Of a stretch of DNA of 64,000 bases, positions 38,044 through 52,739 are shown piece after piece (the first letter of the stretch is position 1; the number at the start of each line of letters is the position of its first letter). The notes beneath the pieces were generated by a model. The model saw only the letters and a program-made list of their open reading frames with translations. It had not been told where the DNA came from and did not search any database. The stretch covers positions 47,393,263 to 47,457,262 of the forward strand of contig CM065697.1 of NCBI GenBank assembly GCA_017654935.2. Direction: 5' to 3'. The stretch is from Phymorhynchus buccinoides (taxonomy: Eukaryota > Mollusca > Gastropoda > Neogastropoda > Raphitomidae). Position numbers and translations under genes: made by a program.

Positions 38044-38885
38044 GGGTAGAAGGGTTTGTGAATAGAGAAAGGATGGAGACAGTAAAAACAATGGCGAAGA
38101 ATGGCTGTTAGAGAAAAGGAGAGTGCTCAGCATTTGTATCAGCGATTAATCATTCATTGTGGTTGGCTTATTGATGGGGCTGCTGTTGGCTGCTATTAAG
38201 GAAGGGTTCAGTTCGATGTGTTGTGGGCTGGAACACTGGGGGTGTGTGGGGGCATGGATTTCTATGGAGCCCTGCTAGCAAAACCAGAATCCATCATCGT
38301 AGTGTCGACGCACCCCATTAAGCCCTGGCTAGAAGTAGAACCAACACCCACGCCTGTAGGCGATTGCTATCATCAGCGATTTTCCATCCCTCTGGGGTCG
38401 ATATCTATTAGAGAAAGTCACAGTGTAGAAGTGGGAACTTGCTTCCCAGTTCCCCCAAGGTTGCATTGATTTGGAGAGATTGCGAAAGTGTAAAAGCTAG
38501 CCTGTTGCAACAATGCAAGTGTTTCTCTTCTCGGTGAAGCGCAAGAATAAAGAATTTTCCGCTACAGTGCAATTTAAAAAAAATCTTGAGCAGAAATGTA
38601 GTTTAGCACACACAAACACCCTCCCCAACCTTTATGACCCACAATCACAAAGTTTGCTTCTTTCTTTGTGTTTCAGTTTGAAAATAATCCTAGGCTGATC
38701 CTAACTCTATCCCAAAATGTTGTTTATGAGTGAAATTTTGCTGTGCAAAAAAAAAGGAATGGGAGATGTGTGTGTGTGCGCGCTAAGCTACATCTTTTAA
38801 CATACTGTTTCGGCATTCAATGGATGCTTTTACTGTTAATTGTTCTATTCTCTAGTACAGCAGTGTTGTGCATACCGAGGATCTT
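38044..38885. other. Intron 1, unique sequence
   Basis: An 83-codon frame (38218-38469) has balanced composition but no recognised domain and no clear splice sites. Left unannotated as a gene. Confidence 0.35.
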
Positions 38886-39225
38886 CTTCTTCTGCGTTCC
38901 CAGTGGCCATGTTCAAATCTTCAGTCCCGCCCTGATGGTGAAGTCTGCTGTCTTTTCAAGCGGCTTTGTTGGTCCCCTCAGCTTCTCCTGGAGCTCCGCT
39001 CTAACCGGCCAGATTAGAATAGAACCAGTAGCTGAGGATGAGGCTGGGGGCCCGGCGCTGTCGCTGCCTGGTTGCGAACAGGACGGGCGCCATCACATCT
39101 GTCTTGCGATCGAAGCATGGCCATAATGGGTTGGTTACGTATGTGTCCAGTCTTCAGTTGCTTGGTTTCCATGCTTTCCTCAGCCGACACATTCCGAATT
39201 TCGAAGGAGATACCGAGGATCGAAA
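38886..39225 (-). repeat. Interspersed repeat S2
   Basis: CTTCTTCTGCGTTCCCAGTG through CGACACATTCCGAATTTCGA. Shares its CACATTCCGA-TTTCG segment and TTCTTCTGYGTTCCCRG end with the fragments at 2146 and 57535. Confidence 0.6.
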
Positions 39226-39229
39226 GGTG

Positions 39230-39472
39230 ATGCACTGATAGGATAAAATGTCCTGAGAGAAGAGAAAACAATAGGACAATGTCCTGGCTCGTGCTGATAT
39301 CAATAAGACAACTCGTGCCAACTCAGTGTTTAAAAAATGTAATTTTGTCCTGACAGAGGAGTGTTCACAATACTACATTTTCAATGTTAATAGATCAATG
39401 TCCTATGGGCTGTTAATAGATCAATGTCCTATGGGCTATGACCGGGTCCTTGGGACACCACTGGTACTGGAC
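39230..39472. mobile_element. MITE family H copy 1
   Basis: Shares ATCAATAAGACAA, TTTTGTCCTGACAG and CAATGTCCTATGGGCTATGA with 47498-47690 and ends CTTGGGACACCACTG. A short internal duplication (GTTAATAGATCAATGTCCTA) is present. Confidence 0.65.
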
Positions 39473-39963
39473 TATCATTTGTGTCTTTTCTTCCCAATAT
39501 CACATTATCAGTAGAGTGATGCTATCAGTATCAGTGCTTATGTTACACTGCTATTTAGTGGTGTGAGTGTGAATTGTGATCTGATCTAACATGTTTACAA
39601 AGTACTTAGAGCTTGTTTACAAAGGCCTGACCATAAGCTGATCCTGTTCACTTGGACCCTGCCACACAATTGACAAGGGCGTAGATGTGGATTATGCTAT
39701 AATAATGTCATCAAAACAGGGGTCACCATAAGAGCAGAGTGTAAAGGGACAAGGAAAACGTGTGTGTGTGTGTGTCAGTGTATGTGTGGGAGAGAGAAGT
39801 CTGAAGTCTGTGTGGGAGAGAGAGGGAGGGGTGGTGGTATGCAATCAATCATTTTGACAAGGATGATGAAGATATGGTAATACTTTTGGCTTGATTTTGA
39901 CTGGAAACTGTTTTAAATGGAAAAGGTAACTAAAGGTCAAAGATTAGTTTGCCTTTATACATA
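39473..39963. other. Intron 1, nothing recognised
   Basis: Short GT and GA tracts only. Confidence 0.4.
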
Positions 39964-40121
39964 CAGTGGAAATCGCCTAAGTCAAAATTGAAGGGACTGA
40001 AAGTTTATTTTGAGTTAAGAAGATAGTTTAGCATAAATATTGTTAAACTGGAACCAAGAACTTATTGTGAGCTATCCAGTGTTTTTGAGTTATCCGTCTT
40101 TGAGTTATCAGGATTCCAGTG
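39964..40121. mobile_element. MITE family F copy 1
   Basis: TA-flanked, CAGTGGAAATCGCCTAAGTC to GAGTTATCAGGATTCCAGTG. Same family as 42212-42394 in opposite orientation. Tigger/mariner-type ends. Confidence 0.75.
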
Positions 40122-41109
40122 TAGTGTGATTTTTACATAGAAACTCCTGATCAAGAATTTGACCATTTTAAACAAAACCTAAAAGATTTTAAGTTAATTT
40201 AAATTAAGTGAGCATATTGTGTGTAAAAATTGTGCAAGAAATAATATTTGAAAAATGCACTTTGAGACTGAGAGTGATATTTCCATGGTGAAGAAAGAAG
40301 AGTATGGCCCATTCCTCAGGTTTCTATTGCTGTTGTTGGCATTAGCTTTAGTTCTAATTTCTCTGCCTGATGATTATAAAATATTTCTCAATTAAAAAAC
40401 TAAAAAACAAAACAAAAAACACTACCACCACTGGATTCAAATTCAGTTTTTGTTTTATTAAAAAAAATGTCAGCGTCTGATATGTTAGACTTTTTTTTTT
40501 AAAGCAAATTTTTATGTCAGTTTAAAGCTAAATAAAAGACTTGTTGTCTCCTGCTTTTAAGTCAAAGTGGGGGTTGGGTTGCTTGCCCTTCAGTAAGTCC
40601 AGGTAACTGATTCAACACTGACTTTAGAAATAGAAAGTGTGCGTGGCTGGAGATCTAAGCAGTTCTGTTGAATGAGACAGAGCTCTGTTTAGCCCTAGGG
40701 ATGCCTTAGATTAGTGTGGAGAAAGCTAAGGGAGTCTGTTGTTTGGGGGTTTTGAAGATGCCTCAGTAATGATAGTTGTAATTGTATCGCTTGTGGTTTA
40801 GGTGTGTGCCAACTGATGTTATCAGCCTATCGGGGTACTGTGGTAATGCTAGTCACACCCTCTCTCCTCCTCCCATTTCTCAATCCCAAATAACAAGAAG
40901 TTAGTAGACACACCGTGATATTTTATTTTATTGAAAAAAAATTGACGGGAATGCCATTCATTGTTGAAAGACCAAGAATGTTTGAATGATATAGCCCCTA
41001 CTTGAATTTGAAAATCCAAAAAGCTTTTAATTTATAAAGTTTTATTTTCACACTTTTTTTGAACTGGCACTTTCTCTGAACGTCTTCAGCTCAAAGCTTG
41101 TTTTAAATG
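40122..41109. other. Intron 1, AT-rich, nothing recognised
   Basis: No coding potential or clear repeat. Confidence 0.4.
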
Positions 41110-41588
41110 ACCATATTTTACGGACTATAACTATAAGGCAATTCTTTTCCCCCAGACTGAGACCCCTGCGCCTTATCAGGGATCAATCTTGTCACAGGAC
41201 ATCATACTAGGTGATTTGACCCGTTCAAAGATAATGTAATAGGTCATTTTCATAAAACAATGTCATAATGTAAGAAAAAAGGGTAAAGGTGCAGATCAAC
41301 ACCCCCCATGTTTAAATTTAAAAAAAAAAAATTTTTGGCATGATAAAAGTTAGTACAGTACTATGCAGTACAAAGTAATAATAGGGCAATGATGTAAGTC
41401 ATATGACCTCTTGCCTGTAAAAACAATAGGTTTATTTCAAAATCTTATCAGTCAATGACTGATGACCGGTGCTTAGACTAATCCCTGCCTTATTCTAAGT
41501 ATGACTAATAATATAGTAATAGAATATAACGAAATCTGAATTCTGTGGAATATTTGGGGGGTGCGCCGTATAGTCCGAAAAATATGGT
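41110..41588. mobile_element. MITE family C, enlarged copy
   Basis: CCATATTTTACGGACTATAA on the left; GCGCCGTATAGTCCGAAAAA plus TATGG on the right. About 300 bp of extra sequence splits the interior after TGCGCCTTATCAGGG, probably another insertion. Confidence 0.75.
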
Positions 41589-42046
41589 ATGCATACTAGA
41601 ACTACTCTGAACTGCTGTGTGTGTGTGTATGCGCATGCGAGCATGCGCGCATGTGCAGTGCCTGATATATCGATGAACAAATGTTCATTTGTCGGTGTAA
41701 TTGCTACCAGTCAGTAGTGAGAAAGAACCTGACAAATACACAGTTTGTGTTGTGGCAGACAAAGAACTGTCTCACTAACTTCACTAGTCTAGTGCAGTCC
41801 AGCCAAGATAAGGAAAGGGCCTGTACCTTGTTGCTGGGTGCTTCAAGATCACATGCGAGGATTAAAAGCAATAAGGTTCTACTTCTATCACTCAGGAAAG
41901 GAGCAAAGAATGCTATCAATACTAGTGATAGTACCTTCTGGCTGTTGCCCAGGGCTAAGTGGTTGTAACTATATCACTATCACCAAGTATCAGTCAAGAG
42001 GCTGAGAGAGGCAGGTGTCTGCCTTATCCAGTTACTGATAGTAGTT
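41589..42046. other. Intron 1, unique sequence
   Basis: Contains a 95-codon and, on the other strand, a 71-codon open frame (41681-41968) with no recognisable domain. Confidence 0.35.
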
Positions 42047-42209
42047 CAGTGGAACCTCCCTTATAAGACCTTCAAAAATCATCCATAATGAGGTCTTATA
42101 AGAGGTAATTTTAATATTTACAAAGAAGGACAATGTCTCAGAGAAGTAGGTCTTATGTGGGAGGGAGTCTTATAATGGGAGGTCTTCAGTTATAAGGGAG
42201 GTTCAACTG
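42047..42209. mobile_element. MITE family D copy 2
   Basis: CAGTGGAACCTCCCTTATAA to TTATAAGGGAGGTTCAACTG. Directly abuts MITE F with only TA between. Confidence 0.8.
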
Positions 42210-42211
42210 TA

Positions 42212-42394
42212 CAGTGGATTCCTGATAACTCAAAAACCGATTAACTCAAAAACACTGGGTAACTCACAATAATTTTCTGGTCCCAATTTAACATTCTTTA
42301 TGCTGAAACTAGTAAAAGGTCTTTTTAACTCGAAATATTGGCTATCTCACTTCTCAGTCCCTTCAATTTTGAGTTAATTAAGCGATTTTCACTG
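42212..42394. mobile_element. MITE family F copy 2
   Basis: CAGTGGATTCCTGATAACTC to GCGATTTTCACTG, TA on both sides. Shares its left TA with MITE D. Confidence 0.8.
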
Positions 42395-42539
42395 TAGTTC
42401 TACACAACACACATGGGCACACACAGGCGCACGCATGCATGCTTACATTACAGTGAGACGCTTACATAAACGCACACTTGTGTTGTGCTCGTGCATGCAC
42501 ATTCATGCGCATACATGTGTACACGTGCGAGCGTGACAT

Positions 42540-42540
<1 letters not shown>

Positions 42541-42615
<75 letters not shown>
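42541..42615. repeat. (CA)n microsatellite
   Basis: Pure CA of ~75 bp, about 45 bp upstream of a CT array. Confidence 0.95.
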
Positions 42616-42660
42616 TCACTCAAACACAAATGCACACACGCTTGGGCACACACACATTGA

Positions 42661-42868
<208 letters not shown>

Positions 42869-43370
42869 GTGTCTATTTCAGTCCTTGTATCTGTCCGCCT
42901 CTCTCCATTTTAGCAACAATGTTAGTAACAGCAGAGAGAAAGTAACAGTCTGTGGTAACAGGCACGGATTCCCACCTTTGAAAAAAGGAGGGCAGTGTTT
43001 TTCAGTTTTCCATTCCCTGGGGTTCAGGAGTGTCTTTGTTCAAAGCAGACGCCCCCTGAGATTGATCACCCTGATAGAGAGAGAGCTCAAAACTCTATTC
43101 CTGCTCTGGCTGAGTAGTGAGAGAGAGATAAAGAGAGAGAGGAGACCCTTGCCTGTGTGCAGCACACACAGGCAGGCACACACGGTTGTGTGCTTGCCGT
43201 GTGCACACACACACACCACACACACACACACACACACATGCACGTAGAGTAGAGAGAGAGAGAGAGACAGACAGAGACCAACCCAGCTTGTTTAGATTTA
43301 AATTGGCCCTGAGGAGAGATTTCACAAGGTGCACTCCAGTGCAGCTTCTTCCTTCCCTTTCCCCATTTTC
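42869..43370. other. Intron 1 between CT arrays
   Basis: Mixed sequence with short GA and CA tracts (43076-43142, 43203-43274); no gene. Confidence 0.4.
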
Positions 43371-43812
<442 letters not shown>

Positions 43813-43989
43813 TCTTTTACTTTCTATCCTTACAGTTACACTCTCTCCCTGACTGTGTGTGTCTTTCTCAGTTCGCTGTGTATGTGTGTGTGTGTGTCTC
43901 TGTCAGTCTGTGTGTCTGTTAGTCTTGTCTAACTCGACTGTCTTTTTATCTGTCTATTTGTTGCAGTGTTTGTGACACACTGCCAGCAC

Positions 43990-44048
43990 AGGCGCGCACA
44001 CACACACGCACACGCACACACACACACACACGCACACACACACACATA
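43990..44048. repeat. (CA)n microsatellite with CGCA
   Basis: CA repeats with interspersed CG, just upstream of a CT belt. Confidence 0.9.
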
Positions 44049-44107
44049 GTGACACCCACTCTACACACATCCTTTGTCTATTTTCTTCTCTCTATATCTA
44101 TCTCTGT

Positions 44108-44140
44108 CTTTCTCCCCTCTCTCTCTCGCTCTCTCTCTCT

Positions 44141-44202
<62 letters not shown>

Positions 44203-44229
44203 CCTCCCTCCTCTCTCTCTCCTCTCCTC

Positions 44230-44315
<86 letters not shown>
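44108..44315. repeat. (CT)n-rich belt with poly-C
   Basis: CT arrays separated by CCTCCCTCC and a 12-C run near 44229. Confidence 0.95.
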
Positions 44316-44319
<4 letters not shown>

Positions 44320-45580
44320 GTCTCTCTCTCTGTTGTTACTTGGATTTACTGAACATTGCAAGCCAGGCGAGCTTAGTGGTTGGTGCAGAACAGAACAGAC
44401 CAGTACAGTGTACCTGTTGTGTTTTTCCATTTTGGTCCAGGGTTTAATTTAAAACAGGCCTCAGTTCTATGAGGTTGTTTGAGTGTAGAAGGGTTTGGTT
44501 GGGATGGGGAGGGGGGGGGGGGGGGGGGGTCTTGGGAGCAGGATTCAAACAAAGAAGAGAAAAGTGTGTTTGTGCATTTGGGGTCACAGGCACATTATCT
44601 GTGTGTGTGTGTGTGCGCGTACATGCATGTGTGTGACTGTAAGCGCGTTCATGTGTGTGTGTGTCACTGTGTGTACTGTATTCGCCTGTGCGTGAGTGCA
44701 TGTATTTCAGCCAATTTGTGTGGTCATGCACACATATGTAAGCGTGTGTGTGGGGAAGCGCATGCATGCATACATGTACTTTGGAAATCGGCTAATTCAA
44801 AATAGAAGGGGCTAAAATTTTATGGATGGAACTTGGAAGTTCAGTTTAACGTCGCGTATCGGCTTTCGCCATGTACGACGGGCTGAACAAACCAACCAAG
44901 AAATAAACAAAAATTTATGTTCCTGAATCACTGTCTTAGCCAAAAGGCTGAGAAGCGATCAGAATTAAGCATTAAATGAAATTTTATTTTGCATTAGCCT
45001 ATTTATGTATGCCAGTCACTGAGTCAGTCGTTTCCGACCATGATTGTGAGATGCTATTCTGGCGGGCTGGGCTAAAATTTGTTTATGCCAAATTATAGTG
45101 AAAATGCCTTGCATTCCCACTCTCTCGGCCAAAGGGATTTGAGGACAGCTGGCGTTGGGGAAGGTCCCCAAAGGCCAATCCATCCCTTTGGCTGCAGCAC
45201 CAGAGCCGGTGCAAAGGCCCCTTCGTAGCCAATATTTTTAGATTACAGACATTTTAGCATTTTATAAGGATTATGAAACTCAAGGAGCAGAAATTTCTTG
45301 TTAGTTTTTTAGTGTTTTTGAGTTGGCAGCATTTCAACACATACATATGTGTGTATTTGTGTGTGTGCGTCATTGTGTCTGTGTCAGTGTGAGCGTGCGC
45401 ATATATATTTAACTGCATTGGGGCTTGTATGTGTTGGTCACTTGGTGCAGTGGAAGGGTTTTGAAGGAGTAGGACTAGGCCTAGGAGTTGCTGGGAAAGT
45501 GCTTTTTTCCCCCACTTGTGTTCAAAATCCCCTGCCAGAGCCCCAAGGGGAAGCTAATAAAGCCGGGAAAGCTAATAAAG
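44316..45580. other. Intron 1, no gene seen
   Basis: Poly-G run at about 44511-44529, GT tract at 44600-44680, otherwise unique. About 44775-44815 (TTGGAAATCGGCTAATTCAA) resembles one end of MITE F. Confidence 0.4.
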
Positions 45581-45591
45581 CCGTTTGTCCC

Positions 45592-45626
<35 letters not shown>
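45592..45626. repeat. Poly-C tract (about 35 C)
   Basis: Uninterrupted C run; G-quadruplex potential on the minus strand. Open frames through it encode poly-proline artefacts. Confidence 0.95.
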
Positions 45627-45760
45627 ACAGAAACAAGGAAAAAACTTTACTCTGTATGTTACCAACTTATCCAAAAAATCCACAAAAGCCCCACCCTTAC
45701 CCTTGACACTCCACCCTCGTTTCAATCAGTACATCTTTAGCCCGAAATCTGCTTTCCTCC

Positions 45761-45769
45761 CCCCCCCCC

Positions 45770-45803
<34 letters not shown>

Positions 45804-45956
45804 TTTCTCTCTCTCTCTCTCTCTTCTCTCCCTCTCCTCTCCCCCTCTCTCCCTCTCTCTCTCCCTCTTCCCTCTCTCTCTCCCTCTCCCCTCCCCTCTC
45901 TTTTTCCCCCTTCACCACCCTTTACTATTTTCTTCTTCTTTTGTTTTTCTCTCCCT

Positions 45957-46029
<73 letters not shown>

Positions 46030-46276
46030 CTCTCCTTCCCCCTCCTCTCTCTCTCTCCCTCTCCCCTCTCCTCTCTCTCTCTCTCTCTCACCCTCTCTTT
46101 TTCCCCCTTCACTCACCCTTTACTATTTCTTCTTCTTTTCCCTCTGTCTCTCCCTTACTCCCTCTCTCTCTCTCTCTCCATCTCCTCTCCTCTCTCTCTC
46201 TCTCCTCTCTCTCCCCCTCTCTCCAACCCCCCTCTCTCCCCCCTCTCTCTCTGTCTCTCACCCCCCCCCCCCCCCT
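45761..46276. repeat. Pyrimidine belt, with a duplicated ~200-bp unit
   Basis: CT-rich throughout. TTTTTCCCCCTTCACCACCC plus TTTACTATTTTCTTCTTCTT at 45900 is repeated at 46098 with small changes. Closed by a C run at 46261-46275. Confidence 0.9.
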
Positions 46277-46617
46277 TTCCTGCTTTTATTGGCAAGCATG
46301 CCAGGAATGTCTAAAATCTTAGTTTTGTGTTTTTGTTGTTTAGTTTTGCTTTGTTTTTGTATTTGAAGAGTTGTAAGGGAAACGAGTTCAGACACATGTC
46401 TGGGAGTTGGAACTGCATTGAGAACAATTGACATGCAGCCAAAAGGCAAAATGAACCCCCCTCCTCCAATATTTAAATGCATTTTTGGCAACTTTAGGAG
46501 AAAGAATGTTTAGAAATAGAATTCTCTACCCCTTCCCTATCCCCCAGACTTCAGTTCTCATAAGCCATTGAATTGATGTTGTAAAATTATTAAACGAGTA
46601 CAGTATAGACTATAGTA
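46277..46617. other. Intron 1, nothing recognised
   Basis: T-rich unique sequence. Confidence 0.4.
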
Positions 46618-46725
46618 CAGTGGAACCTCCCTTATAAGACCTTCAAAAATCATCCCAAATGAGGTCTTATAAGGGAGGTAATTTTAATACTTACAAAGAA
46701 GGGCGATATATAGGAGGTTCCACTG
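46618..46725. mobile_element. MITE family D, short copy
   Basis: CAGTGGAACCTCCCTTATAA to TATAGGAGGTTCCACTG; the interior is about 60% of the full copy. Confidence 0.8.
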
Positions 46726-47103
46726 CAGTTTTAAAAGGCTGTTTTACTTTTAGTTCATGTAGTTGCCCTGAAACGAAAGGCTGAATGCTAGAAGAAGGAT
46801 TAAATGAATAAATGCAAAATATTGCAAATAACTTGAAAAGTGTTCTTATAATTATATGCTGATAATTGTAAAATTATGTAATCTTAACCAGTGTTTTTTT
46901 TAATATTTGTTATTGATTAAATGATTGGTGGATTGATTAATGAATTACAAAGCTCCAGAGATTGTGCTTGTTCTTCCATTATCTGAAGGTGTTGATGTGT
47001 GATCCTTAGCACTATAGCAGTGTCTGTGTTGGTTGATTGATTGGTTGGATGGATGGATTGTTTTCAATTTCAGGCCCTCTGGATATTTTGCTTGGTTGAG
47101 CTG

Positions 47104-47321
47104 CAGGGCTCCCAATCGTCCCGCAAAACAAGGGGTCCCAGGGACTCCTTCACTTACAGTATAGAGGGTCCTAGAGGTGGGATAGAGGGTCCCAGTGGCA
47201 CTGTGAATGCTAAAAAGAAATTTTCTAGTGCATCCCTGGGACCCCCTGCACATTCTTTTAGAGGGTCCTTTAGAAATTTAGTGCTTCATAGACCCCCAAA
47301 TGGGGGTCCCTGGGAGCCCTG
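47104..47321 (+). mobile_element. hAT-like MITE, target duplication AGCTG
   Basis: CAGGGCTCCCAATCGTCCCG to GGTCCCTGGGAGCCCTG with AGCTG directly on both sides. It inserted into a decayed half-exon copy, so is younger than that duplication. Confidence 0.92.
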
Positions 47322-47497
47322 AGCTGGTCTTCATTTTGCTAAAATTTTTGACGTTATCATTAACAATAACAGTCTATTGTTGATTGACTGATTAATTGAT
47401 TGATTAATAGTTGGTTGATGAATTGATGTTTACAGGGCTCCAGCGATCTTGCTGATCTTTTTTAGACGCCATAGACATGTGTTCATTAACAGTGTAT

Positions 47498-47690
47498 CAG
47501 TGATGTACCGAGAATCTGAAACGAGAAAATCAATAGGACAGTGTTCTGGCTCTTGCAGATATCAATAAGACAAAGCGTGACAGTGTTGACATTTTTAATC
47601 AGACATTTGTCCTAACAGGGGAGAACACAATAGGACATCTTTTATTTTAATAGGTCAATGGCCTATGACCGGGGACTCGGGACATCATTG
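47498..47690. mobile_element. MITE family H copy 2, target duplication GTGTAT
   Basis: CAGTGATGTACCGAG to CTCGGGACATCATTG, GTGTAT on both sides (47492-47497 and 47691-47696). Inserted into a half-exon copy. Confidence 0.75.
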
Positions 47691-47825
47691 GTGTATGTGT
47701 TGATTGATATTGTATTGATTGAATTGATTGTTTTCAGGGCTCCGGAGATTTTGCTGGGTCTCCGTTTCTCCAAAGCCATACACGTGATCATTAACAGTGT
47801 ATGTGCTGATTGATTTGATTAATAA

Positions 47826-49660
<1,835 letters not shown>

Positions 49661-49965
49661 CCTGGCTTAAAGACTCCAGGGATCATCCCAACAGCTGAAG
49701 CACTTGAACACTATGGTACAAATGCACCATCTAGGGATGAGAACATTACGTGTGTGACCGTTTATGATTACCCCCCACGTGGGCAGCCACACTCCGACTT
49801 AGTATGATTTTGGATTGATTATGTTATGCTAGGAGCTTGTCATGGCTTAAGACAGTCCCTGCATAACTATGCAGAACATAACATTTTAATGCAGCCTTGG
49901 TGTTCTAGCTTATGTCAATTGGTTTTACACAGCCTGATCATCGGCTTATGCCAAGGCGTACTTTA
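49661..49965 (+). repeat. Interspersed repeat S3, copy 1
   Basis: GGCTTAAAGACTCCAGGGAT, GATGAGAACATTACGTGTGT, GGCAGCCACACTCCGACTTA, then TGCTAGGAGCTTGTCATGGC and CATAACTATGCAGAACATAA. Copies at 51730 (first half only) and 58011. Confidence 0.75.
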
Positions 49966-50126
49966 TTTCTTGTTATGATAATACCTTCTGGCTTTCAGCC
50001 GACGAAACGCAATGTGCTGCAATAGCAGATAAGACAATTATAGTAGGAGTGGAGGCTGGAAGCCAGCACCTGCAGCCAAAAGTGGTCATGCCTTAGCTTA
50101 GCTTCCCCTGTGCCCCCGTTGAGGAC

Positions 50127-50282
50127 CTGGGACGGTATTCATGTCGAGATAGCATGAGACTTAGCATGATGCTAACTTAGAAGCTCTTCCAAAAGTCCTA
50201 TTAAATCCTATAGGACATTGGAAGACCTTCTAAGTTAGCATCATGCTAAGTCTCATGCTATCTCAACGTGAATACCGTCCCA
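50127..50282. mobile_element. Near-perfect 156-bp palindrome
   Basis: CTGGGACGGTATTCATGTCG at the left is inverted as AACGTGAATACCGTCCCAG at the right. Pairing continues through TAGCATGAGACTTAGCATGA and TAGAAG to TCTTCCAAAAGTCCTAT / ATAGGACATTGGAAGA, leaving a loop of only about 6-8 bases. Confidence 0.85.
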
Positions 50283-50341
50283 GGGGACTAAGTCAACCCT
50301 GGAACCCGGGTTTTCCGGTTTTCAAGAGTTTTGTAGAAGCA

Positions 50342-50708
50342 CATGGGTGCTACTCTTTCAGTTTTACACTAATTTCAGTATTTTTAATGTTGCCAGAAAG
50401 TGAACTTCAGTTGTTTTTTTAATTCATCACACACACACACAAATTGACCACAAGCGATTTGGGGCGTTTTAAACTTGGTTGTTGTATCTTGGAAGTTTAC
50501 AAAGGCAATGTAATAACTTTACAAGACTTATCGCACTCAAACTGTCTCTGTCTATCGTTTTAACTGTCTGTCTGTCTCGTTATATCTCTCTCTTAAGTTA
50601 CCCCCATGAATCGTTCGACAGGGCTCTGTCCCTGTACACTGCTGGGGCCATGGGTCCTTGGACCCCTGCCTTTCAGGTTTTTTTTCTTTTTGGAGAGTTG
50701 CACCCATG
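50342..50708. mobile_element. MITE family I copy 1
   Basis: CATGGGTGCTACTCTTTCAG to GGAGAGTTGCACCCATG inverted ends; the interior contains CCTGCCTTTCAGG. Related to 60080-60351. Confidence 0.6.
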
Positions 50709-51285
<577 letters not shown>

Positions 51286-51313
51286 TGACCAGGAAAACAT
51301 GAGATAAGCAATA

Positions 51314-51480
51314 CAGTGGAACCTCCCTTATAAGACCTTCAAAAATCATCCAAAATGAGGTCTTATAATAATAAAGGAGGGGTTTTATAAGGGGGGTAAT
51401 TTTAATACTTACAAAGAAGGGCAATGCCTCAGAGAAGTAGGTCTTATATGGGAGGGAGTCTTATAAGGGAGGTTCCTCTG
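51314..51480. mobile_element. MITE family D copy 4
   Basis: CAGTGGAACCTCCCTTATAA to TTATAAGGGAGGTTCCTCTG, TA on both sides. Confidence 0.85.
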
Positions 51481-51729
51481 TACAATGCTTTTTTCCACCC
51501 AGCCCTGGGGAAACAGAACATTCAAATAACAAAGCTTACTAACGCATGCACTAAAGGGAAAAGGCAAATGGGGTTACACAAAAAAGGAGGAAGAAAGGCT
51601 TCTGGTAATGGGAGGTGAGGGGGAGGGTGTATGCTGAAGCATGTCACAACACACGATCACACATGAGTAATTATAGTAAAACATAGAAGAAAAAAGTGAA
51701 GTGAGAGGCTTTGGATAACAGACCCTGAT
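51481..51729. other. HIPK intron 3, unique
   Basis: Nothing recognised. Confidence 0.4.
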
Positions 51730-51865
51730 TTGATGCCCAACAGAGGAAGCACTTGAACACTGTGGCACAAGTGCATCAACTACAGATGAGAACATTACGT
51801 GGTGACCGTGACCGTTTTCGATTACCCCGCCACATGGGCAGCCACACTCTGACTTCGGGGGACCA
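51730..51865 (+). repeat. Interspersed repeat S3, half copy
   Basis: GAAGCACTTGAACACTGTGG through GGCAGCCACACTCTGACTTC, running straight into repeat S1. Confidence 0.7.
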
Positions 51866-51867
51866 AC

Positions 51868-52011
51868 TTCCTCTAATCTGTCACTCTCTTAGTTTGACTC
51901 TGCCTTTTCCCTTTGCTTACTGTCATCCACAATCTTTCTGCCTTACTGTTCCATTCTTCTGCATGTTTTTTTCTCAAGAAATTCTTACACGGCAGCATGA
52001 CGCATCTGCGG
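51868..52011 (-). repeat. Interspersed repeat S1, internal fragment
   Basis: ACTTCCTCTAATCTGTCACT to GGCAGCATGACGCATCTGCG with the middle deleted. Confidence 0.75.
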
Positions 52012-52739
52012 ATGGTTTTTCCGTACGGAAGTTAATAAGATAGCTGTCAATTTGATGCATTTGCTTCAAGAGAAGTAAATCTGTGTGCACACCATACCTT
52101 GCTTGCTTCTAAACTCGCTTCGTTCCATTAGACCACAATTTTGCCTCTGACTTTGCTTTTGTAGTGGTTTGTTGTGGGGAAACCAATCGGTGTAGAGAGT
52201 TTTTCTATATAAAGTCTCTATATAAAAAAGTCTGATCTGCCACTTCCCTATGTCTAAACCTGAAGTAAAAGCCCGTAGTCTTCTTTCGTTTCTCCGTTTG
52301 TTTATGTATGTTTTGTTTGTGTGTATGGCTGGAGTGATTTGTGAGTTTTGTGAAAAGTTCAAAATCGTTGTGATGCGAATGAGTTAAAACATTTTTTTAA
52401 TATAGTTTTAATTTTTTAGCTATGATCTTTCTCAACCTAGCGGATATTATGACAGTTGTTTTGTGTGTGTATGTGTTTGCGTATAATATGTGCATGTGTG
52501 CATGCGCGCGCGTATGTGGAGTATGCAAACCTGTTTACTCTATTCTTTTCAAGTAGTATTCTACTCAATATGGATCTCTACTATTCAAAATTGAAAGTAA
52601 TGCTCTTTAATTCTTGATTACTACTCATTTTCAGTGAACATTGTTTGATGGTTTAATGAATAGGACTACACATTTTGGCACCCAAACTACTCATTTCAGC
52701 CATCCAGACTACTCAATACTTCTGTAGGGGGTAAGCACA
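52012..52739. other. HIPK intron 3, no gene
   Basis: Contains GCAAACCTGTTTACTCTATT near 52525, a lone copy of the terminal motif of the element at 52740. Confidence 0.4.

Noticed and set aside
38218..38469. Possible extra HIPK exon in intron 1
   Set aside because: HIPK protein is continuous between the exons at 27213 and 47852, and no splice sites fit; could be another repeat.
45349..46314. 321-codon frame
   Set aside because: Runs through poly-C and CT tracts; Pro and Leu-Ser low complexity.
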